From Chimonanthus salicifolius (taxonomy: Eukaryota > Streptophyta > Magnoliopsida > Laurales > Calycanthaceae): 64,000 bases of DNA. Where the stretch lies: the NCBI GenBank assembly GCA_013350335.1, contig CM023534.1, forward strand, positions 9,515,542 through 9,579,541, given 5' to 3'. How positions within the stretch are numbered: position 1 is the first letter of the stretch; each line of letters starts with the position of its first letter. Shown piece after piece: positions 38,029 to 49,064 of this stretch. The notes under the pieces are model-generated. The model was not told the origin of the DNA. It did not search any database and saw only the letters and a program-made list of their open reading frames with translations. The position numbers and the translations under genes are program-made.

Positions 38029-39984
38029 TGGGCCAACAAAGTAAAGAATAGAAAGACTCATTGTGATAAGCAATAATTGTACCGTATGTATTATGGGAGA
38101 TTCTTCGTACTTTGTAAATTATGGTTGTTTTCTTTTATTTGGCTGGAAAAGCCCTTGTAATGCATGTCAACATTCATGGTTTCTTGATTTTCTGACGAAC
38201 TGTTTGTATGAGATCCACTAGAAATGGAGTCTGTGGCTATCTTCTTCAACGCCAATTCTTCTAAAACCAAGTTTGCAAGTGACTCCTAGTATGGATGCCA
38301 GGAATTAAATATTTGTTGTAGTGTGTTGAGAGCTCAAAGCATGGAGACTTCTTGAGAGCTCTATCTGTCGTTTGAACTCAACCAACAAATAGTTAGAGAG
38401 TTCTGTGACACCATACTGAAATGTTGTTTTTGTTTGTCTGCCATGTATTCCTACAAGTATGTAAGTTCGCCGATAAAACTGTGTGGTAACATTTAAAATA
38501 ACTGGACATTGTCTAGTATTCTTGCTACTCGTGCTGTATAGACAAGTCCCCATATTATCACAATTTCTTCTAGTTTGGAGACAGGAGCATCATCAAGATC
38601 AAGACCTGGGATGTCTAACCCGAATGGGAAAATGTTATTAGGAAGCATATGAGGATTTTTTCCCTCAAACATCCTTATTCCCACATGAGATGGAGGGGGT
38701 TTTCATCTTCTTTTTCCAGACTTAGCTTCTTCATTTTTTTCTGTCATCTTTGGTAGCGAATAGCACCAAAAACTTCTATGTAGAATCAGGCCTGTTTCTT
38801 TAGAAATCTCATGAGACAAATCTCAGATTTTCTTCAGTCTGCTACTGCAATGTCTCTTTCTACTTTGTTAATTTTCATGGTTTGTATGTTTAGTTGGACC
38901 TAATGCAATTGTTGTTCAATCTGATTGATATGCTTTTCTGCAAATGTTATCCAGTGAATGAGGTAATGAATGAGGTAATTGTAACTACCTTCTATCGTCT
39001 GACTGTTGCACTCAGAAACAATAACTGTGCATTAGCAGATAATTGACATCTGCTCATAACTTAGGTCCCTCTGTTATAAGCCAAGTGCTCTAATAGTGGT
39101 TGAGTAGGCAGCCTCTGGAGGCTATTCTCCTTCTGTTACCGAGTTAACTGCTGCTTTTTGTTGGTTTTGCCCAAATCAATGTCGCATCATTTTGATTTGT
39201 GAAAGTCCATATACTTCAGCATTCCCATATTCTGAATCAGACTCTACAAATCCTCCCCAACTGCAAATCTGCCCGATTGGAAATGGGTCTGCAACCCATT
39301 CTTCATTGAGAAAAAAATGAAGGCAAGAAAGAGAAGTATTTAGGAACTACCCAATCATATGCATAGACCATATTGATATGTATTCCTGGATAAAATGAAA
39401 TGGGTAACTCTTAAAAAATGCCAATAAGATGGCCATTGACATCCTGATAGAAGAAACAATTTCTCCTATGAGGGAATCTTTCAGGGTAATGATTCCGGAG
39501 GCAAACAAAACAACTATTGATGATACAACCTTGCTGAAGTTGGTCAACACCAAAGTTATATGTTAGAAGGGATGCAATAGATGCCATTTTGAATTTCTCC
39601 TGAAATAGGTATGCAATAAGGAATTCTACCTGGCAGCACTTAAGCCCCTTAGATAGCTTAAGATAGCAGTTGAATAATTAAGTTCAAGAAACTAACTAAA
39701 TCATAGTAACAAACACTTGTACAAGAATTTTGCACAAGAAAACTCACGTCCTACTTAAATTCGAACAAGACTCTAATACCATTTATAGGGATTATATGGG
39801 CTTTTATACCCAAACAAAAGAAAAACCATAATTTACAAAGTACAGAGAATCTCCAATAATACACACAGCATAATTATTGCTTATCGCAAGAAATCTTTCT
39901 TTTCTTTGTTGATCCAAGTGTCTTATCACAAGGAATCTTTCTTCTATTTGTCAGTCCAATCACTCTTCGCCATCCAGCACATCA
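38029..39984 (-). mobile_element. Degenerate LTR-like element with inverted terminal copies
   Basis: A ~200-bp LTR-like sequence on the minus strand (39,984 to ~39,783) starts TGATGTGCTGGATGGCGAAG and ends before ATGGTATTAGAGTC, a typical initiator-Met primer-binding site. A related ~140-bp sequence (GATAAGCAATAATTGTACC ... CTTTGTAAATTATGGTTGTT) lies at about 38,029-38,170 in the opposite orientation. Between them are broken short minus-strand frames (for example 38,493-38,684) with no domain I recognise. Two LTRs of one element should be direct, so this is either two insertions facing each other or a rearranged element. Confidence 0.55.
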
Positions 39985-41464
39985 AGATAAGATGACTAAT
40001 GAGTGGGTCATGGATCTTTTGTCGAGAGAGAGAGAGAGATCAAGATCGATAAAATGTCCAACAGACCCTCAACTTTTGGTAAACTGCAGATCTTTTTTCA
40101 TAGGATTACCCCTTGCAATCTTTCTAGGTTATCCACAACTGTCTTTTCACAAGTTTTTATTGCTGAGTGAACTCTCGGCCATCACTAACTTTGGATTAAT
40201 CAAAGTAGTCAAAACAATTGAGCTGGGACTACAAGAATTGGCTCTCTCTCTTCTTCTTACGATTAAAAAAGTAGAACATATCTGTCATGACTATTTGATC
40301 AATGACCTGAATATGGATGGAAAATCAATTTTAAGGGCAACAGTCCACTTTTTTTTTTCCTTTGGGGAGGATAGATAGCATGGGTATCCCCACCACACAT
40401 TGGAGGTGAGACTAATCTCATGAATAAATGAAATTACCCACACGCCTTATGTATCAGGGTAACTACGGGTAGAATCAAATCCGAGACATCTAATCTATTC
40501 TAAAAGCTCAAGCCAACTGAACTACACCCTTGGTCAACAGTACACATTCAATAGGGCAGAACTCACACCCAGTCCCTGCAATTTAGTCCTCACCACATTG
40601 ACAGTCCCAATCAGCAAACACACAGCCATCTGCAATTCATCCAGAAGAACTTTACGAGCCTCCCTGATAAGGGAGACTAGACTGATCATAGAATCATGAC
40701 ACATGGCAATGGTTAAGAGCAACTGGCACCACTAGACCGAAGCAAAGATTGTGTTCGTCATATATCAAATCAGCTTCAATGGTCATTTCTAGCCACCAAC
40801 TAGAATGCTATGAAATGAACAGTAAAAATAAAATCTGCAGTTGTCCATTCATAGCCTCAGATCAAATGGCTAGAAGTGAGAAATCGAGCTTACTTTTTGG
40901 TACATGACTAATCAGCAACCCTTAAGTGAATATGGCATGGCCGGTGCACACTACCCATGCCACATGCTACAACTCTATGAGAGCTCTCCCTTAATATGGA
41001 GACTTGTGAAGTCTCCCAAAAGTTTTCAAGTTTCTTTATGCAATTACTTAGATAAAGAACGATGAAAGTACATGATACAGTAAGGGTAGTTCGTAAAGAA
41101 ACTTTCTAGTTTCAAGGTGCTAAGGTAGTTACAAGTTTGAAATAACAAAGGGAAGCAAAACCATACGATGTGCTTAAGCAAGAAATTGATGGAATTCAAT
41201 CTGTCATTCCTCTCTACAACAAAGCCAAAAAGCTCACCTTACAAAATAACCCTGCCAACACCTTGAAAACTTTTAGGCAAGTTGACAATTATGATGTACG
41301 TATTTTTCAAAAAAAAAAATGACATGCACAAGTGGTTGGTCTATGGCATGAGATGTGATATATATAAATCTCCCAGGAACTGTCTAAATTATCATAAACA
41401 ATCAAAGTATCAGATATCCATCAATTAACTCTACCGCACTTTGATAGTCGAGGAAAAATAAAAA
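39985..41464. other. 3' flank of the minus-strand PPR gene
   Basis: Apart from the SINE at 40,378-40,535, I see no bounded feature. The plus-strand frame at 39,992-40,378 begins in a GA-rich tract and shows no domain. Confidence 0.45.
40378..40535 (-). mobile_element. tRNA-derived SINE, minus strand
   Basis: On the minus strand an A-box-like AGGGTGTAGTTCAGTTGGC is followed by a B-box-like TCGGATTTGATTCTAC at the expected spacing, then a non-tRNA tail. There is no proper tRNA acceptor stem, so this is not a tRNA gene. Confidence 0.6.
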
Positions 41465-43088
41465 CTACAAGTTATCTGCTATAGGTTCTAACTGATTGGC
41501 AATAATTCTAACCTGGTCAAAACCTTCTGGCAAGAGGTGTCTCCTATCCAACTCTAAGTGCAGTCTTCTTGCTGCCTCAACTTTTCCACACTTGCAGAGG
41601 CCCTCAAAGATCTGAACTGAAACAGCAACATCTGGAGCCATTGCTCTCTCCAACATTTCCAGTAACACTTCAACTGCTCCCTCAAAATCCCCATTCTTGC
41701 AGAATGTAGCTACAAGCAACTTAGAAGTATCAACATTCGGTTGATACCCACTCCCTTTCATGCTCTTGTAAAGCTGAAATGCACGCTCAGAATTATGTCT
41801 CTTGCACTGTCCATTAATAAGAGCAGAATAAGTAGAGGCATTAGGAATTAGATTCTCCTTCGCGAGTTCTTTTACCAGATATGAGGCCTTCTTTGTCTTC
41901 CCCTCATTGCAGAGCCCCAAAATTAGGGCATTATATGTCAGAAGGTCGAGCTTAACCCCATTCTTTAACATCTCCTCATAAAGCATAGCACCCATCTCAC
42001 TGTTATTTGATTGGCTGTACCCAATTATCAAAGTGTTGTAAGTAACTGAATTAGGAACTAAATTCTCAGCTTTCATCTCCCTAAATATTTTATTCGCATC
42101 ATACAGTTTTCCCTCCTTGCAGAATCCATGAATGAGTGCATTGTACGTGACAACATCAGGATGCAAACCATTCTTCGGCATCATGTTCTTAAGCTTCATG
42201 GCCAAACTTAGAAGCCCCTGGCTACAGTATCCAGCTATCAATGTGTTGAATGATGCAGTATTTGGCGTACAACCCATATTCTCCATCTCCTTGAACAGCT
42301 CAAAAGCTTTCTCTAGTCTTCCAGATTTACAAAGAGCAGACATAACCATATTCAGAGTATAAACATTAGGAGAAATCCGACACCGACCCATTTCATGATA
42401 GAATGTGAGGACAATATCAGTCCTATGCAGATCAAGCAATGAGCTCATATATGCATTGCATGACTCAACAGTTGGCAGAAAACCATAGTCCTTCATCTGG
42501 CGAAAAGTATCATGTGGCATTCCTGAACTTCTTCAAGTGTGCATATGTTTTGAAGATGCAGTCAAAGATGTGGGGAGAGGAATCGCACATTCGATAAGAG
42601 TATAGCACTGCATCGAAAAGCTCTGAAGCCAAATTTATGGCTCTTGGGTTAATGATTTTCCTAATGAGGGACTCAGCAACCTTAAACTTTTTTGCCTTGG
42701 TGAGGATATGAAGTATAATGGAATGTGTTTCAATTGTGTGTAGATTGGGTCTTTGGAGCTCAATCCAGTCGAAGAATTCAAGAGAAAGGACAGGGTCTCT
42801 GTGAATCTTCAACAGAATATGTTTGATTCTGAATGGGGTTAAACCAGAAGCCATCGAGTTGAGTTTAGCCCAATCTGTGTGGATGAGATGGCTGTGAGCA
42901 ACATTCACAAAGTCAAGATCTTGGCCCTTTGGTGCTGGGACTGTGCGATGAGGCAAAGGAAGGGGGTTAAATTTTCTGTACCCCAGACCAACAGGAGGCA
43001 TCGATAGTGGATCTTTCTTCACAAAATCAACTGAGGCTGTTGATAGATAACGAAACTGCAGCATATGGACTTGAAAACTGTTCCTCAT
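41465..43088 (-). CDS. P-class PPR protein, At4g26680-like, with one frame break
   Basis: Two overlapping minus-strand frames make one protein of about 540 residues: 43,088-42,510 (MRNSFQVHMLQFRYLSTASV..., ending KKFRNAT) and 42,520-41,465 (resuming at DTFRQMKDYGF). An extra base at about 42,512 creates a stop between them. The N-terminus is a plausible mitochondrial presequence, followed by PIPHRT-like PLPHRTVPAPKGQDLDFVN. At least nine 35-residue PPR motifs follow, such as NVYTLNMVMSALCKSG, DVVTYNALIHGFCKEG and NSVTYNTLIIGYSQSN. There is no E/DYW domain. From memory this matches Arabidopsis At4g26680, which reads straight through the junction. Both halves are clean, so the break is recent or an assembly error. 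The expected role is organellar RNA binding and processing. Confidence 0.88.
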
Positions 43089-45083
43089 GTCTGAAAAATC
43101 CCAAAATGGGGCCCTTTTTCCTGCGCTTTGATTGGGATCTTGAGAATGTTAATGAGAAAATTCTAGAAATGCGGATTATTGACTTTCCTCATGGGTATGA
43201 CGAGATTCGTAAAATGCTCTGATGCCTATATATCCCAGATTCTTGGAATGATGGGAAAACAATGCTTTTCTCCTTTAGCATTCCACCATTCCTCCTTCCT
43301 AATATCCCAATCTGAGATTGTAGATTTGTAATCTTACTACTGGAATTGGGGTCTTGAGAACCTTAGAAGAGAAGTGTAGATACGGGTTTCCAGCGATTAG
43401 AAATGATAAACGTTCAACTTCCGTGAGAGTATTCGAGCTGGGACTAGGGTTTTCCTTAGAAAGATGAGAATAAGACTAGTATGTTTGGGAACCTAAGTAA
43501 GTTCCCTTGGATGCAAGGAGACGAAACTATTTTCCTGAAAATTAACTATTTTTTAACCATAAAAATGGTTAATTCATCTGTAGTGTTCAGTTAAAGACAG
43601 GGAATTTTCCAGGAACGTGCTTCCTCATGGATTGGAAAGAGAGAATCCCGATCGAACCGTATCTCCATTTGCAAAAGAAACATGCATACCTTTGTTTTAC
43701 TTCGTGCTCTCATTTATGTTCGTGGTCTTAGTTTTGAGGAAAACAAGAAGACGACGATGGCGGTCGGATTTAGCTTTGTGCCTGCCTTTGCTTTTGCAGC
43801 TGCTGAGTAACGCTGTATGCTGGTGACTGGTGAAACATTTTTAGAAAAATAAGTCATTCATTCGACTGCAAGCCTTCAGTAGTAGAGTCTTTCCTCTTTT
43901 CTGAGGATCGTTGAGAGACAAAGAAATTGATAAGAGGCAGAGAGAGAGAGAGTTCCAAAGGTGACGGAGAAAGAAGATCTGTGAGCGAGAAAAAAATGGG
44001 AAGTACGAGAGGGGAGGGCGATAAGAAAGAGAGAAAAGAGGAAATTTTATAGAGACGGTAAAATTTAAGGTGTAAAAACTAAAAATCAATTCCCTTATTT
44101 TATTTGATAAACTAGTATATTATTATAAATTATGTCAAATTAGAGTTGTTTTTTTTTGGATAACAAGCTTTTGATCTCACGACTCAGATAAGTGAGGTGG
44201 TCGCATTAAGATTTGATCTCGAGAGACGAGGGAGCAAACCCCACGTTAAAGACTACTTATTGTTGAAAATAATAAAAAAAAAACTTTAGTAAAGCAGATA
44301 CAGATACAGCAAGTTTAATGAAAACTGTAACCAATGTTAAAATATTGTAGATTATTTATCTAGTCAGCCATCTCCAACTAATGATTTCGTCTTAGATGAG
44401 AGTTGAATCAAGTTAGACTGACATACAATTTAGACTAACTTAAGTTGATATTATTAAAGTTTAAATATAAACTGCGTTCAAATGCACTTTAATTATTTTA
44501 AACCAAAGTTCAACTCATAAAAGTAAAGAGTGCCTAAATGGACTTTTGAGTACTCTTTTTCTATTTATCTTTTTTTCTTTTAAATTTTATCTTATTACTA
44601 TTAAAAAATTGTTTATTGATGATTTTTATAGGACTTGAGCTTGTATACACGTGATATGCATGTAATTTCAAGTGCTATTTATAGAGGTGGATGAAGAATT
44701 GAAGAGTAGTTAATTAAAAAAAATTAGGTTAAATTGAATTTAAAGTTGAGAGTTTGAAATTTTAAAATATTTAAAGTTAATACTAAGTTCTTTAAAATAT
44801 ATATTAGAATTTAAAAAATGGGTTAAACTATGAGAAAATCAAATAGGACTTAAATATATTAATCAAATTGTTTTTATATTTTAAAAACTGATAATTGTAT
44901 TTTTTTCTTTGTAGGCCTTAATCAAAAGGTTCAAATATAAATATAAGAGAAGTGATGGAAAAATTATATTTGTTAGTTTTAAAGTTTCAATAAATTTAAT
45001 TTATTCTCAATATCAAAAGTGATGGAAAAATTGGAATAAGGTGGTTGCGATGTTTCAAAACTTTACTTGTGAATTGAACTCTC
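43089..45083. other. PPR upstream region and AT-rich spacer
   Basis: 43,089-43,500 is the likely promoter side of the minus-strand PPR gene, without a clear TATA box. A GA tract lies near 43,938-43,951. 44,152-44,270 has a weak minus-strand B-box-like GAGATCAAATC and may be a decayed SINE. No coding region is supported. Confidence 0.45.
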
Positions 45084-45982
45084 TTAGGGCAAGTGGTGTG
45101 GGATGGCTATATATGGCTGGCTATGTCACTAAATATAGCCAGCCATATAATTAAATAGTATTTTTTTTATGACATGGCTGGCTATAATTTTTAGCCAGCC
45201 TCGTCACACGGTATAGTGTTAACTAGAATGGCTACTTTTTAATATTTTATTATTATTTTTTTATGTACATTTTTTTAACAAATTTTTTTTAAAAAAATAT
45301 AAAGACATTACATATTTTTTCACAAGTAATTAAATAAATTAACAAAACATATATATTTTCTCACAAGTAATTAAATAAATTAAAAAACATACATATTCTC
45401 TCACAAGAAATTAAATATATTAAAAGACATACATATTTGTGATGCTGGAAATAAATAAATTAAAAAGACATTACATACTCTAAGAGTTATTTTGTTATTT
45501 TTTTAAAAGACATACATATTTGTGATGCTGTACAGAATAATTTTAATTTTTTGTTTCTCATATATTTTGTTTACAAATGTAAAGGAAAAAAAAAATCAAA
45601 AGGTAAAGAGTTATTTTTTATTTTTTTTTATAAAAAATAAAATAATAAAGTAAAGAAAAAAATAATTATTTGCCCTAATATACAAATTATACCCAAAAAC
45701 AAAACAAAAAATCTAAAATAATCAAATAAATAATATAAAAAGAGAAAATTAAAAAAAAATCAAAAACTATATACAAGTTATACATATACATATATACATA
45801 TATAAATATATAATATAAAAAAGAGGAGAGAGAGAGAATGGCTGGCTACATTTTGCTACCTGTAGCCAGCCATTTAACCACAAGTGGTGTGGGCCCCACT
45901 TTTAGCCACTGCCATACTGCCCATGCACGGTGGCCATATGGCCAGCCAGCTGGCCATATGGCCACTACACCGCTTGCTCTTA
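45084..45982. mobile_element. Tourist-like (PIF/Harbinger) non-autonomous element
   Basis: The body is 45,087-45,979 (893 bp) with TTA duplicated at 45,084-45,086 and 45,980-45,982. Inverted ends are GGGCAAGTGGTGTGGG on the left and the reverse complement of GAGCAAGCGGTGTAGTGG on the right. Both ends carry repeated TGGCTGGCTA/TAGCCAGCCA words, and ATGGCCATATGGCC-type palindromes occur on the right. The AT-rich interior has ~45-bp direct repeats (CACAAGTAATTAAATAAATT) at about 45,300-45,460. No transposase is seen. A 3-bp TTA duplication is characteristic of PIF/Harbinger MITEs. Confidence 0.8.
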
Positions 45983-47885
45983 GTGGAAAAAATTTAACCG
46001 TGTTTAACCTTAGTCAGACTCATGCCATTAATATGATATTATAAATAGTATTAAATTATTAACTATTAAATAAGTATAAAAGAAATTAATATTAATAAAA
46101 TATAAATAACTATAAAATAAAATAGAAAATAGAAAACACATAATAAAAGATAATATTATATTTCATAAAAAAAATGTTGCTACAAACACAATTATAAATA
46201 CCAATAAAATATTAATAATCCTAAATTCATGGTTGCTTTATCTTCCCCGAAGGCCTAAATCCGGTGTGTCTACATGAAAATTAAATTCAACACTAATTCT
46301 TTTTTACAATCATTTAATCTTCTAAGACCGAATTTCGTTGTGGAATTTTAACTTAATTAAGAATAAGAAAAAAATGAAAGACATGAAATTAAATTCACAA
46401 TACAAAAATTAAAACTAAAAAAATTAAATTAAATTTAAAAATTCAAATCCAAATTAAATTCAAAGAATCAAAATAAAACTTACGTCACTGAGAGACTCAA
46501 ACAAAACTTAAAACTTTAAATAAAAGTATTCATGTGGACATGCTATGATACTTAACTTACCCCTGAATTTATAGACCTTGACTTTAAAAAAATAAAATAA
46601 AAGAATCCAACACTAATTTATCCAACTTTATTTTTAAACAGAATTAATTAAACTTTAATCTGATCGATCCAGCTTACTTAATTAACACCGCCCATTTAGA
46701 TTCCAATATTCCGTAGCATCAACCCAATTTTTTAATGACCGAAGATGTCCGGTAGAAGTTAAAACCCTAATCGGTCCATTTTCGATATTTTCACAAACTA
46801 AAGGGGTATTATAAGGTCATCTCTCTCATCTCTCGCATCCAACGGACCAAATCCTTCGGAAGACACACCATAGGATGAAACACAACACTTGTAAAAACCC
46901 TCACTTCACTGAAAGTCTTCCCTTCTCTCTTCAACGAAAGGCTGCCGTCTGAGATAACCGTAGCTCCATTTCTTCCTCTTCTTCCGCCGTTGTCCTACTT
47001 CTCCCGTTGTCTTAAGCTCTGCATTTCGTATACCTTTCTCGGATCCATCGACTTCTTAGATAATTGGATTTTTACTTCGATTTACTTTTTTTTCTTCTAC
47101 TTTTCTTTAGCTGATTTCTGTCTCAAATTAATACTATAATGGTCAAAACTTGGATTTTTTTTTTTTATTGAGTTAGGTTCTTTTTAACTCCTGAGATAGG
47201 TTAGTATTTGTTCATAGCTGCTGAAAAAATTGGTGGTCTTGAACTGGTCCGGATGCTTGAAGGAATGTAGGTTACTAAAATTAAATATTAACCCTCAAGT
47301 CTGATTTTGAAGTACTCTATAATCTTATATTCAATACGATGTATCCTTTGGCCAATTTTAAACCAACAAATAATTTATAGAAAAATCATCTATTACTTTA
47401 AATGTGTATCTTTAGCATTTCCACGTAGTATCTATTAAAAAGCCAACTTTATATAACTAGAGTAAAATGACAAAGATATATTATTCTAGTGAATCTTATG
47501 ATATAAAAAGTTAATATTATTAGTTTAATGTTAAAATTATTTTTTAATTGAAATAACAAAAAACCTATTAACGTGTAATATACATGGGACTTGGACTAAT
47601 AAATGCAATTTGTCCCAAAAGATTTGATCTAAATAATTAATACATACATAGATCGTGATAATTTGTCATGCATAGATCGTGATCTGAACTTATTTACATT
47701 TGTTATAGTCTAGAAGTACACTTGTTCCATCAGAATAATTTGTTAAATTTAAATATAAAAGTCAACGTAAGATTAATGAGATAAATTATGTAGATGATGA
47801 TGATAATGATATAGATTATAATGAAATACAAATTAATAGAACATTTAATAGCATTTTAATAAGATGATTTGATAAAATTATAAGT
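45983..47885. other. AT-rich spacer with a possible orphan 5' exon
   Basis: 46,760-47,060 has a telo-box (AAACCCTAA, near 46,764) followed by a pyrimidine-rich leader (CTTCCCTTCTCTCTTCAACG, CTTCCTCTTCTTCCGCCG), as in promoters of plant translation genes. No coding exon follows. The rest is AT-rich without features. Confidence 0.4.
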
Positions 47886-48075
47886 ATCAAATAACCTTGG
47901 TTGCTGGTGTAGTTCAACTAGTTGCTTTCCGCTTCAAGAAGAGGGAAGTTATGGGTTCGAACTTCTATGATCTAACCTTGGTGTGTGCTTTAAGGGTAGT
48001 GCGCTCACCCGTGGAAGTTTTATATTGAGTATCTTGCACTTTCCCACATGTAAATTAAAAAAAAAAATCAAATAA
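47886..48075 (+). mobile_element. tRNA-derived SINE with perfect 9-bp TSD
   Basis: The body is 47,895-48,066, flanked by perfect duplications ATCAAATAA (47,886-47,894 and 48,067-48,075). The A-box region is GGTGTAGTTCAACTAGTTGC and the B-box ATGGGTTCGAACTTC. Then come TTGGTGTGTGCTTTAAGGGT, GGAAGTTTTATATTGAG, CACATGTAAATT and a poly-A. It is the best-preserved member of the family also present at 11,166, 18,781 and 29,000. Confidence 0.9.
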
Positions 48076-49064
48076 ATTAAGTTATAAAAAATTAAAATAC
48101 CCCAACAAATGTAAAAACAATGTTGTGATATATTAAGTTGAAATATTATATGATCACTGTGACATGAAAGTGTTACCTTTGAAAAAAATAAATTATTTAT
48201 TAATTTTGAAGTATAAAGATTCATATATGTAGCTTTATGGATTTCATGAAATTGTTGCACCTACTATTAGATAGATTAAACGAAATATACTTGATTGAAA
48301 AAATCTATAAAAAAATTCACACATCTTTTATTCATCTAATTGTGGCTTAATAATTTTAAATGGGTATGACTTAAAATTTGATATGACACAATTACTTAAA
48401 TTGAACTTGAGCATTTTAACTGAGTATGATTTTAAAATTTTATAATTTCAACCGACTAACTTATTTAATAAATAAGTAAAAAATCAGGGTTGAGGTAACC
48501 TATTGTCAAGTCTAACTCAAACAAAATTTGACATGGAATGATCATACAAATTGAATTCGAGTATTTTAAATGGGTATAAGAATAAAATTCTGTGACTCAA
48601 ATTTATTTCAAATAACCTATTTAATAAATAAGTAAATAATTGATTAAAAAAATATTTACGTAACCCGAATACAATTCGACCCGACCATTAACAGATGTGA
48701 GGAGAAGCTCTCGTTTAATGTCAATGACGCTCATACGGCTCGTGAATCGTGAGTCACTGTAGCGCGGTTCACTTTCAAATGCCCGCGCTCTTTTCCCTTT
48801 CATTTTCCCTGAAAATTTTGAATAGAGAGACCGCTCAAACTCTTAAACTCACCGAAACCCTACTCTACAGATCTCTCTCAAATTCCAAGATATGATTCAC
48901 AAACACTAGAAATCTCTCCTCTCCCGGTCACTACTCTATGCTCTGATCTTTCTCTGTGATCTAATTCCAAGAAATACTTCAGAAACAATAGAAATCTCTG
49001 TTCTCTGATCTCTCTCCCCGTCTCTGAAAACCTCCCTAATCTTTCCAAATCCATCCGTCCTGAA
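48076..49064. other. Upstream region and leader of the coiled-coil gene
   Basis: AT-rich sequence to about 48,650, then a GC-richer promoter/leader. The leader has a tandem duplication: TTCCAAGATATGATTCACAA (near 48,880) and TTCCAAGAAATACTTCAGAA (near 48,967), each followed by an AGAAATCTCT block. No separate gene is visible. Confidence 0.5.
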
